From assembly GCF_030287445.1 (NCBI RefSeq), contig NZ_JASVWB010000002.1, forward strand, positions 1,736,001 to 1,800,000: a DNA stretch of 64,000 nucleotides, in the 5' to 3' direction. Numbering within the stretch: position 1 is the first letter of the stretch; each line of letters starts with the position of its first letter. Positions 46,960 to 56,073 of the stretch are shown here, in pieces. The position numbers and the translations under genes were made by a program. The stretch is from Streptomyces sp. ALI-76-A (lineage in GTDB: Bacteria; Actinomycetota; Actinomycetes; Streptomycetales; Streptomycetaceae). The notes beneath the pieces are model-generated. The model searched no databases and was not told the origin of the DNA. It saw only the letters and a program-made list of their open reading frames with translations.

Positions 46960-47991
46960 ATGTGGCCAGGACAGCAGCCGCCCGGGGGCGAGCAGAACCC
47001 GCAGCAGCCGAACAACCCGTACCAGCAGCCGGGGTACCAGCAGCCGAATCCGTATCAGCAGCCCGGTTTCCAGCAGCCCGGGCTCCCGCAGCCCAACCCC
47101 TATGCGCAGCAGCCGCAGTGGGGGGCACCGGGACCGGTGGGCGCGCCCGAGCCACCGGCCGGCGGGGGCGGCGGGAACCGGACCAGGGTGGTCGCGATCG
47201 TGGCGGCCCTGGCGGTGATCGTGGCGGCCGGCGTGACCGGTTTCCTGGTCCTGGGCGGGGACGAGAACGACGAGGCGGACGGCGGCAAGGACTCCAAGCC
47301 GTCGGCGAGCGCGTCCACCGAGCCGGGCTCGTCCACCGAGCCGAGCGCGTCCGCCTCCGAGGACAATCCGCGCGGCGGTGAGGGCGAGAAGGCGACCGTC
47401 GCGGGCTGGAAGGTCGTCGTCAACCCCAAGTGGGGCACGGTTTTCGACGTTCCGGCCGACTGGGAGGTGCAGTCCCCGACCTCGGCCGTCGCGTTCGAGG
47501 AGGAGAACTCGGACGACCTCAAGCCGATCATCACGATGTCGGCGCCGGCGATCCTCAAGTCCAAGTGGTGCGAGTCCGACGAGGACAAGGACGGCCGGAC
47601 CGACACCATGTCCCTGGCCGCGACCGGCACCAAGGGCGCCAACGGCGCCAAGGACACCGACGAGGTCGCCCTGAACACCCCCGCCTGGTGGGTCTACGGC
47701 GGCTACACGCAGCCGGACAAGAAGGCCATCACCGCCGACAAGAAGGCCACGCCCTACACCACCGCGTCCGGCGTCAAGGGCAGTTACTCCTGGGCGTCGT
47801 CGACCGACACGCCCGCCAAGGGCAAGTGCGTGACCGACGGCAAGGCGATCACCTTCGGCTTCAAGAACTCGGCCGGCGACTTCGTGTCGTGGAACTTCTA
47901 CGGCGCCAAGGGCGTCAAGGAAGAGGTTCCCGAGGCGACCATCATGAAGATCCTCAGCACGGTACGGCTGCACGGAGAACCGACGGGCTGA
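46960..47991 (+). CDS. Membrane-anchored extracellular protein, Gln/Pro-rich N-terminus
   Basis: 343 residues. The cytoplasmic N-terminus is a repeat of Q-Q-P and N-P-Y-Q-Q-P (NPYQQPGYQQPNPYQQPGFQQPG). One TM helix follows (VVAIVAALAVIVAAGVTGFLVLGG, about 76-99), then a Ser/Glu/Lys linker (SASASTEPGSSTEPSASASE) and an external globular domain of about 190 residues (WKVVVNPKWGTVFDVPADWEVQSP, PIITMSAPAILKSKWCES, KGKCVTDGKAITFGFKN) with two Cys that may pair. I do not recognise the external domain by name; related proteins are common in Streptomyces. Probably a cell-surface protein of unknown role. Confidence 0.85.
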   Translation: MWPGQQPPGGEQNPQQPNNPYQQPGYQQPNPYQQPGFQQPGLPQPNPYAQQPQWGAPGPVGAPEPPAGGGGGNRTRVVAIVAALAVIVAAGVTGFLVLGGDENDEADGGKDSKPSASASTEPGSSTEPSASASEDNPRGGEGEKATVAGWKVVVNPKWGTVFDVPADWEVQSPTSAVAFEEENSDDLKPIITMSAPAILKSKWCESDEDKDGRTDTMSLAATGTKGANGAKDTDEVALNTPAWWVYGGYTQPDKKAITADKKATPYTTASGVKGSYSWASSTDTPAKGKCVTDGKAITFGFKNSAGDFVSWNFYGAKGVKEEVPEATIMKILSTVRLHGEPTG

Positions 47992-48013
47992 GCGGGCGAC
48001 CGCTCCCGTTCCC

Positions 48014-48037
48014 GGCCCCCGGCCCCGGCCGGGGGCC
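48014..48037. terminator. Strong bidirectional hairpin between convergent genes
   Basis: GGCCCCCGGC-CCCG-GCCGGGGGCC: perfect 10-bp arms and a 4-nt loop, 23 nt after the surface-protein stop and 106 nt before the end of the convergent spermidine-synthase-like gene. Confidence 0.65.
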
Positions 48038-48143
48038 GAGGCGTTCGCGGGCGGACGGGGACCGGCGCGCGTGACGCGGGCCCCGCCCGAACGGAACCCC
48101 CGATGTGCCCCCGACGGCCCGCGCCGACCGCCCTCTCGACGAC

Positions 48144-48989
48144 TCACCCGATGCCGAACGCCCCGTCGGGCGGCTCGGGTGACGGCACGGCGTCCTCGTC
48201 CCGCACCGGCCGCGCACCGCCGACGAAGTTTCGCAGGGCGGACCCGTACTGGACCCGGGCGGGGAAGGCGTCGGAGGCGGTGAGCCGGGCCAGGGCTGCC
48301 GTGTCGACGGCGTGGTGCGCGGCGACGAGCACGGCGTTGCCGAAGCGGCGCCCGCGCAGCACGCCCGGCTCGGCGATCAACGCCAACTCCTCGAAGACCG
48401 TGGCGAAGCCGGCGAGCTGGGAGCGCAGGAAGGCGAAGGGCGCGGAGTCGGCGAGGTTGGCCAGGTAGACGCCGTCGGGCCGCAGGACCCGCGCGGTTTC
48501 CCGGGCGTAGGTGACGGACGTCAGGTGCGCCGGCACCCGCGAACCGCCGAAGACGTCGGCGACCAGCACGTCCGCGGAGTGCGTGGGGGCGGCTTCCAGC
48601 CAGGCGCGCGCGTCCGCCGCGTGCACGGCGACCCCGGCCCCGTCGGGCAGCGGCAGATGCTCCAGGACCAGTTCCAGCAGCGCCCCGTCAGCCTCGACCA
48701 CGTCCTGCCGTGAGCCGGGCCGGGTCGCGGCCAGGTACCTGGGCAGGGTGAGCGCGCCCCCGCCGAGATGCAGCACGTCCAGCGGATCCCCGGGCTCGGC
48801 CACGGTGTCCAGGACGTACCCGAGCCGCCGCGCGTACTCGAACTCCAGATGCTCCGGCTCGTCCAGGTCGACGTACGACTGCGGAGCCCCGTCGACGGTC
48901 AGCAGCCAGGCCCGCTTCCGGTCCACGTCGGGCATCAGCTTGGCGACCCCGTGATCGACGGTCCGGGTCACGGGGATGGGCTCGTTCAC
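48144..48989 (-). CDS. Spermidine-synthase-like protein
   Basis: 281 residues with a Rossmann SAM/dcSAM-binding fold: LDVLHLGGGALTLPRYLAATRPGSRQDVVEADGALLELVLEHLPLP, then VHAADARAWLEAAPTHSADVLVADVFGGSRVPAHLTSVTYARETARVLRPDGVYLANLAD. This is the SpeE-like family pattern (GGG, the E/D in VVEAD, D.FG). In the aminopropyltransferase the catalytic Asp is in D..D at the gatekeeping loop; here it reads DVFGGSRVP, which differs, so an aminopropyltransferase activity is uncertain and it may be a methyltransferase. GTG 48989; CACAAT lies 6 nt upstream, suggesting a leaderless mRNA. Confidence 0.82.
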   Translation of the reverse strand: MNEPIPVTRTVDHGVAKLMPDVDRKRAWLLTVDGAPQSYVDLDEPEHLEFEYARRLGYVLDTVAEPGDPLDVLHLGGGALTLPRYLAATRPGSRQDVVEADGALLELVLEHLPLPDGAGVAVHAADARAWLEAAPTHSADVLVADVFGGSRVPAHLTSVTYARETARVLRPDGVYLANLADSAPFAFLRSQLAGFATVFEELALIAEPGVLRGRRFGNAVLVAAHHAVDTAALARLTASDAFPARVQYGSALRNFVGGARPVRDEDAVPSPEPPDGAFGIG

Positions 48990-49369
48990 CGTCCCATTGT
49001 GCCGGTGGCCGCTCCCGCCGCCGGGGCGCGGGCGCCTTCGACGGAACACAGGGCCATGGCGTCCTGCGGCTCCGTCGTAGGCCGCCCGGCCCCGCCCGAC
49101 CCCGGGGGCCGTGCCGCCGTGCGGCTCCGCGCGTCGGCACGACCGGCCACCACCGGCCACCACCGGCCTCGGGACCATGCCGTCACACGCCAGGCGCGCG
49201 TAGACGCGACCCACCCCGTCCGGCTGGCCGGACGGTCAGCCGGACCATGCCGTCACACGTCAGCCGCGCGCAAGCCCGACCGGCCCCCGGGGCCACGCCG
49301 TCCCAGGGCCCCACGCGCGGGCGCGACCGGCCACCACCGGCCGGAGGCGCCCACGCACGGCAGCCCCGT
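48990..49369. repeat. 380-nt gene-free stretch of dispersed direct repeats
   Basis: Three GACCGGCCACCACCGG-like units (about 49140, 49150 and 49327) and two CCGGACCATGCCGTCACACG(C/T)-like units (about 49170 and 49241, each followed by CAG.CGCGCG). No frame is gene-like. It separates the divergent speE-like promoter from the end of tuf3. Confidence 0.55.
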
Positions 49370-50539
49370 TCACGCGACGGCTGTCACCGTCCCCGCGCCG
49401 ACGGTCCGTCCGCCCTCGCGGATGGCGAACCCGAGCCCCGGCTCCAGCGGCAGGTCGCGCCCCAGTTCCACGGTCACCGCGACCGTGTCACCGGGCCGTG
49501 CCACCGCCGCCTCGCCGAGGTCCAGGACCCCGACCACGTCGGCCGTACGGAGGTAGAACTGCGGCCGGTAGCCGGTCGAGACGGGCGTGGTCCGACCGCC
49601 CTCCCGGGCCGTCAGCACGTACACCCGGGCCGTGAACCGACGGCTGGGTACCACGCTTCCCGGCGCGGCCACGACCTGCCCGCGTCGGACGGAGTCCCTC
49701 GGCACGCCCCGCAGCAGCAGCGCCACGTTGTCCCCGGCCTGCGCCTCCTCCATCGGCTTGCCGAAGGTCTCCAGGCCGGTGACCACCGTCTCCACGTCGG
49801 CCCCGAGCACCTCGACCCGGTCGCCGACGCGCACCGTGCCCCGCTCGACGGCGCCGGTGACGACCGTTCCCCGCCCGGTGATGGTGAGCACGTTCTCGAC
49901 CGGCAGCAGGAACGGCGCGTCCAGATACCGCTCGGGCATCGGCACGTACGTGTCCACCGCGTCGAGCAGCGCCTCGACCGAGGCCGTCCACCGCGGGTCC
50001 CCCTCCAGGGCCTTGAGCCCCGAGACCCGTACGACGGGTACCGCGTCACCGCCGTAGCCGTGCGCGGTGAGCAGGTCGCGCACCTCCAGCTCGACCAGGT
50101 CGGTGAGTTCCTCGTCGCCCGCGTCGGCCTTGTTGAGGGCGACGACGATGTGGTCCACGCCCACCTGCCGGGCCAGCAGCACGTGTTCGGCGGTCTGCGG
50201 CATGATCCCGTCGAGCGCGGAGACGACGAGGATCGCCCCGTCGAGCTGCGCGGCGCCGGTGACCATGTTCTTGACGTAGTCGGCGTGGCCGGGCATGTCG
50301 ACATGCGCGTAGTGCCGGGTGTCGGTCTCGTACTCGACGTGCGCGATGTTGATGGTGATGCCGCGCGCGGCCTCCTCCGGTGCCCGGTCGATGCGGTCGA
50401 AGGGCACGAAGGCGGTGGAGCCGCGGTCGGCGAGGACCTTGGTGATGGCGGCGGTCAGGGTGGTCTTGCCGTGGTCGACATGGCCCATCGTGCCGATGTT
50501 CAGATGCGGTTTGGTGCGGACGTACGCCGTCTTGGACAT
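49370..50539 (-). CDS. tuf3: Elongation factor Tu, divergent third-copy type
   Basis: 389-residue translation GTPase delivering aminoacyl-tRNA to the ribosome. Motifs: G1 GHVDHGKT (19-26), switch [14 protein letters not shown]3 DMPGHADY (81-88, normal EF-Tu has DCPGHADY), catalytic His85 kept, G4 NKAD (136-139). Domains 2 and 3 are complete ([62 protein letters not shown]). Relative to canonical Streptomyces EF-Tu the sequence is clearly diverged (EEAARGIT for EERQRGIT). S. coelicolor has a tuf3 of this kind that is not the main EF-Tu and is linked to the stringent response, as I recall. ATG 50539 with GAGG 8 nt upstream. Confidence 0.93.
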   Translation of the reverse strand: MSKTAYVRTKPHLNIGTMGHVDHGKTTLTAAITKVLADRGSTAFVPFDRIDRAPEEAARGITINIAHVEYETDTRHYAHVDMPGHADYVKNMVTGAAQLDGAILVVSALDGIMPQTAEHVLLARQVGVDHIVVALNKADAGDEELTDLVELEVRDLLTAHGYGGDAVPVVRVSGLKALEGDPRWTASVEALLDAVDTYVPMPERYLDAPFLLPVENVLTITGRGTVVTGAVERGTVRVGDRVEVLGADVETVVTGLETFGKPMEEAQAGDNVALLLRGVPRDSVRRGQVVAAPGSVVPSRRFTARVYVLTAREGGRTTPVSTGYRPQFYLRTADVVGVLDLGEAAVARPGDTVAVTVELGRDLPLEPGLGFAIREGGRTVGAGTVTAVA

Positions 50540-50593
50540 GGCTGTACCTCGAAGCCTGTGTGTCAGAAGAGATGGGGACCCCGAGAACTCGCC

Positions 50594-50636
50594 GACCCTC
50601 CCCCTGCGGGGTCCGCCGGACGATCCGGAGAGGGTC
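50594..50636 (-). ncRNA. Three-way-junction leader structure before tuf3
   Basis: On the tuf3 mRNA strand the order is GACCCUC, a hairpin CCGGA-UCG-UCCGG, CGGA, a hairpin CCCC-GCA-GGGG, then GAGGGUC closing the outer 7-bp stem. It begins 55 nt upstream of the tuf3 ATG. The stop codon of a possible 33-residue leader frame overlaps its 5' foot. No U run follows, so it is not an obvious terminator; a regulatory leader is the better reading. Confidence 0.5.
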
Positions 50637-50736
50637 AGCTTCGGGCGCCGTCGACGGCGGCCAGGAAGACGGGCACGGCAGCCTTCGTGGCATCCGCGAC
50701 CGCGGATGCTGCGAGGAGGAAGGCGTACCGGAACAT
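50635..50736 (-). CDS. Possible 33-residue leader peptide upstream of tuf3
   Basis: ATG at 50736 (or 50748) to a TGA that overlaps the outer stem of the junction structure. The peptide starts [20 protein letters not shown] and continues [14 protein letters not shown]; it is Ala/Val-rich with a hydrophobic N-terminal half. A 9-bp palindrome GCATCCGCG-AC-CGCGGATGC (50690-50709) lies within. There is no convincing ribosome-binding site, so coding is speculative. Confidence 0.25.
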   Translation of the reverse strand: MFRYAFLLAASAVADATKAAVPVFLAAVDGARS

Positions 50737-50840
50737 GACGCAGATCATGGTCGACGCGTTGTCCCACGTCGAATGGTTTTCCGCCGTGCCGGAGCGCCCA
50801 AGGGACCGCATCCATACGGCGATCACACATGTCCGTCGGT

Positions 50841-50846
50841 TACCGT
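50841..50846 (+). promoter_or_regulatory. -10 hexamer of a leaderless TVP38 gene
   Basis: TACCGT lies 6 nt before the ATG at 50853 with no ribosome site. This favours 50853 over the ATG at 50829. Confidence 0.45.
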
Positions 50847-50852
50847 CACTGG

Positions 50853-51641
50853 ATGCTCGATGCCACCACCCGCTCTGGGGGCACCGCCACGGCCTCTCCC
50901 CGGGCCACCGTCTCGGAGCTCGCCCTCACCGCGGAGCTCGTGACCGCCGTCCCCGCTCCGGCGGGCCTCACCGCACGCTGCACCAGAGTGCTGTTCTCGC
51001 CCTGGTCACGTCTTTCCCTGCTGGTCGCCCTGCTGGCCGGCGCCGCCTCGGCCGTCCTGCTCCTGGAACCGCAGCGACTGCTGGCGGACGGCTGGCCCCC
51101 GCAGCTCGGCGGGGCCGTGGCGGCGCTCGTCTTCGCGGTGGCGTACGGGCTGTGCACGGTCGCCTTCGTGCCCCGCCCCCTGCTGAACCTCGCGGCGGGC
51201 GCGCTCTTCGGCTCCCAGCTGGGGCTCGGCTCGGCCATCGCGGGCACCGTGCTCGGCGCCGGCCTCGCCTTCGGTCTGGGCCGGGTGCTCGGCCAGGACG
51301 CGCTGCGCCCGCTGCTGCGGGGGCGGTGGCTGAAGGCCGCGGACGGTCAGCTCAGCCGGCACGGTTTCCGTTCGATGCTGGCGGCACGGCTGTTCCCGGG
51401 GGTGCCGTTCTGGGCCGCCAACTACTGCGCGGCGGTTTCCCGCATGGGCGCCGTCCCGTTCCTGGTGGCGACGGCGCTCGGTTCGATCCCCAACACCGCC
51501 GCGTACGTCGTCGCGGGGGCCCGTGCCTCGACGCCGACGTCGCCCGCCTTCCTGATCGCGATGGCCTGCATCGCGCTGCCGGCACTGGTGGGCGCGGTGG
51601 TGGCCTGGCGCAAGCGCCACCACCTGCGCGCGGTCCGGTAA
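50853..51641 (+). CDS. TVP38/TMEM64 family membrane protein
   Basis: 262 residues, DedA-superfamily (VTT domain). Membrane segments: SRLSLLVALLAGAASAVLLLE, LGGAVAALVFAVAYGLCTVAFVPRPLLNLAAGALFGSQLGLGSAIAGTVLGAGLAFGLGR, and a re-entrant region with the motif ARLFPGVPFWAANYCAAVSRMGAVPFLVATALGSIPNTAAYVVAG, then AFLIAMACIALPALVGAVVAW. The FxPRP...AG..FG and (R)LFP..PF..NY..G..... patterns are the family signature. A lipid-scramblase or flippase role is inferred from DedA/TMEM64 relatives. Leaderless start at 50853; divergent from tuf3. Confidence 0.9.
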   Translation: MLDATTRSGGTATASPRATVSELALTAELVTAVPAPAGLTARCTRVLFSPWSRLSLLVALLAGAASAVLLLEPQRLLADGWPPQLGGAVAALVFAVAYGLCTVAFVPRPLLNLAAGALFGSQLGLGSAIAGTVLGAGLAFGLGRVLGQDALRPLLRGRWLKAADGQLSRHGFRSMLAARLFPGVPFWAANYCAAVSRMGAVPFLVATALGSIPNTAAYVVAGARASTPTSPAFLIAMACIALPALVGAVVAWRKRHHLRAVR

Positions 51642-51698
51642 GTCAGCCGGCAGGGTCGGCCAGGTGGATCAGCCCGGTGACGCGGTCCGGCAACGCGG

Positions 51699-52868
<1,170 letters not shown>

Positions 52869-52985
52869 GGGGCCGGCCTCCACGATTACCAGTGAGTAGG
52901 AAATCTGAACTCACCATAGTCCGGTAGGTTGGAAAAACAAACCCTTAGGGTTGGACCACCAGACCCTCCCCCTAGACTGAGTGCC
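52869..52985. promoter_or_regulatory. Divergent thiolase-hxlR promoter region with operator
   Basis: Rightward (hxlR): TTGGAC (52951-52956) and TAGACT (52973-52978), 16 nt apart, ATG 7 nt later, leaderless. Leftward (thiolase), read on the minus strand: TTGTTT (52940-52935) and TATGGT (52918-52913), 16 nt apart. Between the two -35 elements lies AACCCT-T-AGGGTT (about 52940-52952) and a direct repeat GGTTGGA (52927 and 52949). A dimer bound here would cover both -35 sites. Confidence 0.65.
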
Positions 52986-53456
52986 ATGGCCGCCCAGAAA
53001 GATCCGCGCCCCTGCTCGATCGCCGACGCCCTGGCGGTCGTCGGCGAGAAGTACTCCCTGCTCGTCCTGCGCGAGGCGTGCCTCGGCAACGGCCGCTTCG
53101 ACCAGCTGGTGCGCAACATCGGCGCCCCGCGCGACGTCCTCGCCACCCGGCTGCGCCGCCTCGTGGACGCCGGGATCCTGACGAAGCGGGCCTACAGCGA
53201 GCGGCCGCCGCGCTTCGAGTACCGGCCGACCCGGGCCGGACTGGAACTGGAGCCGGTCCTGATGACCCTGATGGCGTGGGGCGACCGCCACCTGCGCCAG
53301 GACGCCGAGCGCCCGATGGTGGTCGAGCACGTCTGCGGCAGCGAACTGGTGCCGGAGGTGACCTGCCGGGCCTGCGGAGACACGGTCCGCCACGGGGACC
53401 TGACGGCCCGTCCGCAGGCGCCGGGCTGGACGGTGGCGGGACCGACGGCCGCGTAG
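52986..53456 (+). CDS. HxlR family transcriptional regulator
   Basis: 156 residues. Winged helix: CSIADALAVVGEKYSLLVLREACLGNGRFDQLVRNIGAPRDVLATRLRRLVDAGILTKRAYSERPPRFEYRPTRAGLELEPVLMTLMAWGDRHL, the full HxlR pattern including the N-terminal Cys (PCSIADAL), which in relatives senses electrophiles. The C-terminal extension has VCGSELVPEVTCRACGDTV, a Cys cluster that could bind zinc. ATG 52986 with an excellent leaderless promoter. It probably represses itself and the divergent thiolase gene. Confidence 0.93.
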   Translation: MAAQKDPRPCSIADALAVVGEKYSLLVLREACLGNGRFDQLVRNIGAPRDVLATRLRRLVDAGILTKRAYSERPPRFEYRPTRAGLELEPVLMTLMAWGDRHLRQDAERPMVVEHVCGSELVPEVTCRACGDTVRHGDLTARPQAPGWTVAGPTAA

Positions 53457-53598
53457 CTCCCCCGTCACTTCCAAACCCCTGTGCCAGGGCTGTCACTTCA
53501 GGGCGCTACGCTGCCCTCGACACATCTGATCACCGCGCCCGGCGGCTCGGTGTGCCCGTCGCTCCTCACCACGATCAGCGCTTGGACTCCGTAACTTC

Positions 53599-54474
53599 AT
53601 GTCTTGGTTTGAATCCCTCATCCTCGGACTCGTCCAGGGGCTGACCGAGTTCCTCCCCGTCTCCTCCAGCGCGCACCTGCGCCTGACCGCGGCCTTCTCC
53701 GGCTGGGAGGACCCGGGGGCGGCCTTCACGGCGATCACCCAGATCGGCACCGAGGCCGCCGTCCTCATCTACTTCCGCAAGGACATCGGGCGGATCATCT
53801 CGGCCTGGACCCGTTCGCTCGGGAACAAGGCGATGCGCAGCGATCACGACGCGAAGATGGGCTGGCTGGTGATCGTCGGCTCGATCCCGATCGGCGTGCT
53901 CGGCGTGACGCTCAAGGACCAGATCGAGGGCCCGTTCCGGGATCTGCGGATCACCGCGACGATGCTGATCGTGGTCGGCGTGATCATCGGCATCGCCGAC
54001 CGACTGGCGGCGCGGGACGAGAGCGGCGGCCGGCACCGCGCGCCCAAGCAGCGCAAGACACTGGAGAACCTGAGCGTCAAGGACGGCCTGATCTACGGCC
54101 TCTGCCAGGCCTGCGCCCTCATCCCGGGCGTCTCCCGGTCCGGTGCCACCATCAGCGGCGGCCTCTTCATGGGCTACCAGCGCGAGGCCGCGGCCCGCTA
54201 CTCCTTCCTCCTCGCCATCCCGGCGGTGCTCGCCTCCGGCCTGTTCGAGCTCAAGGACGCGATGGAGAACGACCACGTCTCCTGGGGTCCCACGATCTTC
54301 GCGACGGTGATCGCCTTCCTGGTCGGATACGCCGTCATCGCCTGGTTCATGAAGTTCATCTCGACCAAGAGCTTCATGCCGTTCGTCTGGTACCGCATCG
54401 CTCTCGGCATCGTCATCATCGCCCTGGTCGCCACGGGCGCCCTGAGTCCGCACGCGGCCGAGTCCGCGGGCTGA
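53599..54474 (+). CDS. uppP: Undecaprenyl-diphosphatase (BacA/UppP)
   Basis: 291-residue integral membrane phosphatase that recycles undecaprenyl pyrophosphate for peptidoglycan and gives bacitracin resistance. Active-site motifs: LGLVQGLTEFLPVSSSAHLRL (Glu and Ser cluster) and PGVSRSGATISGGLFMGYQREAAARYSFLLAIPAVLASG (SRSG and Arg). About eight TM helices. ATG 53599 gives MSWFESLILGLVQGLTEFLPVSS, the family N-terminus. Stands alone; the 142-nt upstream spacer shows no regulator site I can name. Confidence 0.96.
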   Translation: MSWFESLILGLVQGLTEFLPVSSSAHLRLTAAFSGWEDPGAAFTAITQIGTEAAVLIYFRKDIGRIISAWTRSLGNKAMRSDHDAKMGWLVIVGSIPIGVLGVTLKDQIEGPFRDLRITATMLIVVGVIIGIADRLAARDESGGRHRAPKQRKTLENLSVKDGLIYGLCQACALIPGVSRSGATISGGLFMGYQREAAARYSFLLAIPAVLASGLFELKDAMENDHVSWGPTIFATVIAFLVGYAVIAWFMKFISTKSFMPFVWYRIALGIVIIALVATGALSPHAAESAG

Positions 54475-54589
54475 CGGCAACAACTCCCCCCGGCCGCCCG
54501 CGGTTTCACAGAGCGGTGCCCGCGAGACCTGTGACCGATTCCGCACGGGTCGAGTAGCCGTCCGGTAGCGGACTGTCAGTGCTTGCGCC

Positions 54590-54595
54590 TAGGCT
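54590..54595 (+). promoter_or_regulatory. -10 hexamer for the 59-residue gene
   Basis: TAGGCT 6 nt before the ATG at 54602, leaderless spacing. Confidence 0.4.
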
Positions 54596-54601
54596 TGCGG
54601 C

Positions 54602-54781
54602 ATGTTCCCCGATCCCGTGGCCCCCGGTTCCGTACGGTCGGCCGCCGAGCTGAACGAGCGGATCCGCGCGCTGTGGATGCGCGCGGGCGGCACGCTGTCG
54701 GCCCAGGAACGCGCGGAGTACGAGCTGTTGGTCGTCGAGTGGGCGGCCGCGATCCGCGGCGAGGTCATCGAGGCCGCCTGA
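54602..54781 (+). CDS. Small conserved-looking protein of 59 residues
   Basis: MFPDPVAPGSVRSAAELNER, then IRALWMRAGGTLSAQERAEY and ELLVVEWAAAIRGEVIEAA. It is helical and amphipathic, has codon usage like its neighbours (third positions almost all G/C), an unbroken frame and a leaderless promoter (TAGGCT), so I treat it as a real gene. It resembles small Streptomyces proteins of unknown function; no motif is known to me. The stop is 78 nt before the end of the convergent AI-2E gene. Confidence 0.7.
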   Translation: MFPDPVAPGSVRSAAELNERIRALWMRAGGTLSAQERAEYELLVVEWAAAIRGEVIEAA

Positions 54782-54859
54782 GGCCGCCCCGTACCGAGCC
54801 CGCCCCGGCGCAGCTACGCGTTCTCGGCTCAGCCTCCGTCGCCCGCGCGAGCGGGCCCG

Positions 54860-55975
54860 CTACGACGGGACGGCGGCACCGGCCGGCGACTCGTCGCTCC
54901 CCGGCTCCTGCGGCGGCTCGCTGAGCTGCTCCCGCACGTAGTTCCAGATCACCGCGATCAGCGCGGCGACCGGTACGGCGAGCAGGCTGCCCACGATGCC
55001 GGCCAGGCTGCCGCCCAACGTCACCGCCAGCAGGACCGTCGCGGCGTGCAGGCCGAGCCCCCGGCTCTGGATCATGGGCTGGAACACGTTCCCCTCCAGT
55101 TGCTGCACCACGATGATGATGGCCAGCACGATCAGCGCGTCCGTCAGACCGTTCGAGACCAGCGCGATGAGGACCGCGACGAGACCGGCGAACAGGGCTC
55201 CCACGATCGGCACGAAGGCGGAGACGAAGGTCAGCACCGCCAGCGGGAGCACCAGCGGCACCCCGACGATCCACAGGCCGAGGCCGATGAGGACGGCGTC
55301 GAGCAGGCCGACGGCCGCCTGGGACCGCACGAACGCTCCGAGGGTGTCCCAGCTGCGCGCCGCCACGGTCGGGACGTCGGTGGAGAGCCGGCCGGGCAGC
55401 TGACGGGCCAGCCACGGCAGGAAGCGCGGGCCGTCCTTGAGGAAGAAGAACATCAGGAAGAGCGCGAGCACGGCGGTGACCAGTCCGTTGACCACGGTGC
55501 TGACGCCCGTGACGACCGTGGTGACCATGGAGCCGAGGCCGTCCTGGGCGCGGGCGGCCGCGGTGTCGAAGGCCTTGGTGATCTGGTCGTCGCCGATGTT
55601 CAGCGGCGGCCCGGAGGCCCATTCCCGCAGTTTCTGCACGCCTTCGACCACGCCGTCGGTCAGCTCACCGGACTGGGAGGCCACCGGCACCGCGATCAGC
55701 GCCACCACGCCCGCGGCGGCCAGCAGGAAGAGCACGGTCACCACCGACGCGGCCAGGGCGGGGGGCCAGCCGCGCCGCCGCAGGGACCGGGCCAGGGGCC
55801 AGGTCAGCGTGGTGAGGAGCAGGCCGACTATGAGCGGCCACACCACCGACCACATCTTGCCCAGCAGCCACAGAGCCACGGCGGCCATCACCAGTACCAG
55901 CAGCAACTCGACGGAGATACGCGCCGATGTGCGCAGCGCGGCGCGGGTCTTCGTGGAACTCAACGTGGCAGGCAT
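54860..55975 (-). CDS. AI-2E family transporter
   Basis: 371 residues with about eight TM helices in the TqsA/PerM pattern: SVELLLVLVMAAVALWLLGKMWSVVWPLIVGLLLTTLTWPLARSLRRRGWPPALAASVVTVLFLL, a long periplasmic-type amphipathic region, LVTAVLALFLMFFFLKDGPRFLPWLARQLP, VGVPLVLPLAVLTFVSAFVPIVGALFAGLVAVLIALVSNG, and VVQQLEGNVFQPMIQSRGLGLHAATVLLAVTLGGSLAGIVGSLLAVPVAALIAV. The QxLEG(N)..QP motif is the family hallmark. Substrate unknown (AI-2 export is the E. coli example; other members exchange Na+/H+). ATG 55975 (MPATLSS). Confidence 0.92.
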   Translation of the reverse strand: MPATLSSTKTRAALRTSARISVELLLVLVMAAVALWLLGKMWSVVWPLIVGLLLTTLTWPLARSLRRRGWPPALAASVVTVLFLLAAAGVVALIAVPVASQSGELTDGVVEGVQKLREWASGPPLNIGDDQITKAFDTAAARAQDGLGSMVTTVVTGVSTVVNGLVTAVLALFLMFFFLKDGPRFLPWLARQLPGRLSTDVPTVAARSWDTLGAFVRSQAAVGLLDAVLIGLGLWIVGVPLVLPLAVLTFVSAFVPIVGALFAGLVAVLIALVSNGLTDALIVLAIIIVVQQLEGNVFQPMIQSRGLGLHAATVLLAVTLGGSLAGIVGSLLAVPVAALIAVIWNYVREQLSEPPQEPGSDESPAGAAVPS

Positions 55976-56073
55976 GGAGGTCACCTTATGGGGCTGCCGT
56001 CTCGCCCGGCTCGGCACCCACACCCTTACCGTCCGGCGAAGATTCACCGTGTCCCCTTGGCGGCGTCCCCGCG

